Below are positions 63,613 through 64,000 of a stretch of DNA of 64,000 nucleotides, in pieces. Position 1 is the first letter of the stretch. Each line of letters opens with the position of its first letter. Location: positions 62,001-126,000 of the forward strand of contig NZ_JAUOQE010000003.1 of NCBI RefSeq assembly GCF_030547545.1. Direction: 5' to 3'. The position numbers and the translations under genes are program-made. This DNA is from Amphritea sp. 1_MG-2023. GTDB taxonomy: Bacteria > Pseudomonadota > Gammaproteobacteria > Pseudomonadales > Balneatricaceae. Below the pieces are notes generated by a model. It had not been told where the DNA came from. It saw only the letters and a program-made list of their open reading frames with translations, and did not search any database.

Positions 63613-63696
63613 ATTATCGAACGGTTATTGCGCTAATTGCCGAGCTAATCTCCCTAAATAAATAATAAGCGTCTGATTTTTATGTAATTTTATTAA

Positions 63697-63713
63697 TTGG
63701 CACAGCCGATGCT
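63697..63713 (+). promoter_or_regulatory. sigma-54 (-24/-12) promoter of the acetone carboxylase gene
   Basis: TTGGCAC-AGCCG-ATGCT: the invariant GG (63699-63700) and GC (63711-63712) are exactly 10 nt apart; one mismatch to TTGGCAC-N5-TTGCW. Confidence 0.82.
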
Positions 63714-63810
63714 GTTAACTCAGGCAATCAGTTTCGGCTGATTGAGATCCTTACCTAGGCAAATTCCACCGGGTAAGTAGAGACAATAAAAATAATACGA
63801 GGATACGATT

Positions 63811-64000
63811 TTGAATCAATTAATGAATCCAGTAGAAGTGCTTGGGATTGATGCCGGCGGCACCATGACCGATACCTTTTTTGTCCGCGCCGATGGCGAG
63901 TTTGTAGTCGGTAAAGCACAAAGTAATGTTAATGAATCACAGGCGGTACTCGAATCGAGTACCGATGCCTTGGCGCATTGGGATCGCAAGGTTGAAGATG
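63811..64000 (+). CDS. acetone carboxylase beta subunit-like (hydantoinase A family), 3'-truncated by window edge
   Basis: The first 63 codons only. VLGIDAGGTMTDTFFVRADG then FVVGKAQSNVNESQAVLESS match the ATPase/hydantoinase-A N-terminus of acetone carboxylase beta (AcxA) more closely than of oxoprolinase. The enzyme would carboxylate acetone to acetoacetate with ATP. TTG 63811 has GAGG 8 nt ahead; ATG 63823 is the alternative. Regulator and sigma-54 promoter agree with the acx operons of other proteobacteria. Confidence 0.8.
   Translation, partial: MNQLMNPVEVLGIDAGGTMTDTFFVRADGEFVVGKAQSNVNESQAVLESSTDALAHWDRKVED

Larger units (their letters stand above)
63418..63810. other. divergent regulatory region, sigma-54 regulator / acetone carboxylase
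   Basis: 393 bp. Holds a candidate enhancer palindrome (63596-63612) and a -24/-12 promoter (63697-63713) for the carboxylase side. Confidence 0.65.

Overview
This window is the replication-origin region of a gammaproteobacterial chromosome. The translations and gene order (trkH, lipid acyltransferase, glyQS, gmhB, gyrB-recF-dnaN-dnaA, rpmH-rnpA-yidC-mnmE, mnmG-rsmG-parAB, atpIBEFHAGDC, glmU-glmS) fit an aerobic, probably marine member of the Oceanospirillales or relatives. That placement is inference from gene order and protein style; no rRNA gene is present. I saw no rRNA, tRNA, CRISPR array, prophage or intact transposase.

Layout: 1-6383 holds the 3' end of trkH, a GTG-started acyltransferase, glyQ-glyS, gmhB and a small CxxxCxxC protein. 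6384-12088 is a 5.7-kb stretch without an intact gene. It carries a parS-like site, a truncated copy of a MITE-like repeat, short tandem duplications and what look like decayed coding remnants. 12089-16961 holds zntB, a DUF3095-type protein, a zinc-ribbon membrane protein, and a metallo-beta-lactamase-fold/membrane-protein pair. 17078-23341 is the leftward dnaA-dnaN-recF-gyrB cluster. 23867-27759 is the rightward rpmH-rnpA-yidC-mnmE cluster, without yidD at its usual place. 27795-28059 is the complete MITE-like copy. 28456-36229 encodes a route from gamma-butyrobetaine through L-carnitine to glycine betaine: dioxygenase, BCCT transporter, carnitine dehydrogenase, BKACE, thioesterase and two GlxA/AraC-type regulators. 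36727-37164 is trxC. 37165-38133 is a gene-free region dense in DnaA-box-like 9-mers with an AT-rich tract, the best oriC candidate. 38134-53802 holds mnmG-rsmG-parA-parB, the complete F1Fo ATP synthase operon, a TrmB-type regulator, glmU and glmS. 54029-57531 holds an MFS exporter, a thiol-isomerase-like protein and LysR and TetR regulators. 57558-60951 is an unusual leftward operon: a ferric-reductase-like membrane flavocytochrome, a 2x[4Fe-4S] ferredoxin and a Tat-exported flavoprotein. A third, 160-bp MITE-like copy lies just upstream of it. The window ends with an AcoR-type sigma-54 activator diverging from a likely acetone carboxylase beta-subunit gene that has a clear -24/-12 promoter.

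How it works together: ParA and ParB (40.6-42.4 kb) would act on three parS-like sites clustered at 2.1, 6.1 and 8.0 kb. Two of these overlap or abut translation starts; the third lies in the gene desert. DnaA would act at the mnmG-proximal origin and probably autoregulate through one perfect box upstream of dnaA. The most unusual items are the gene desert with its centromere site, the three-copy MITE family, and the uncharacterised redox operon.
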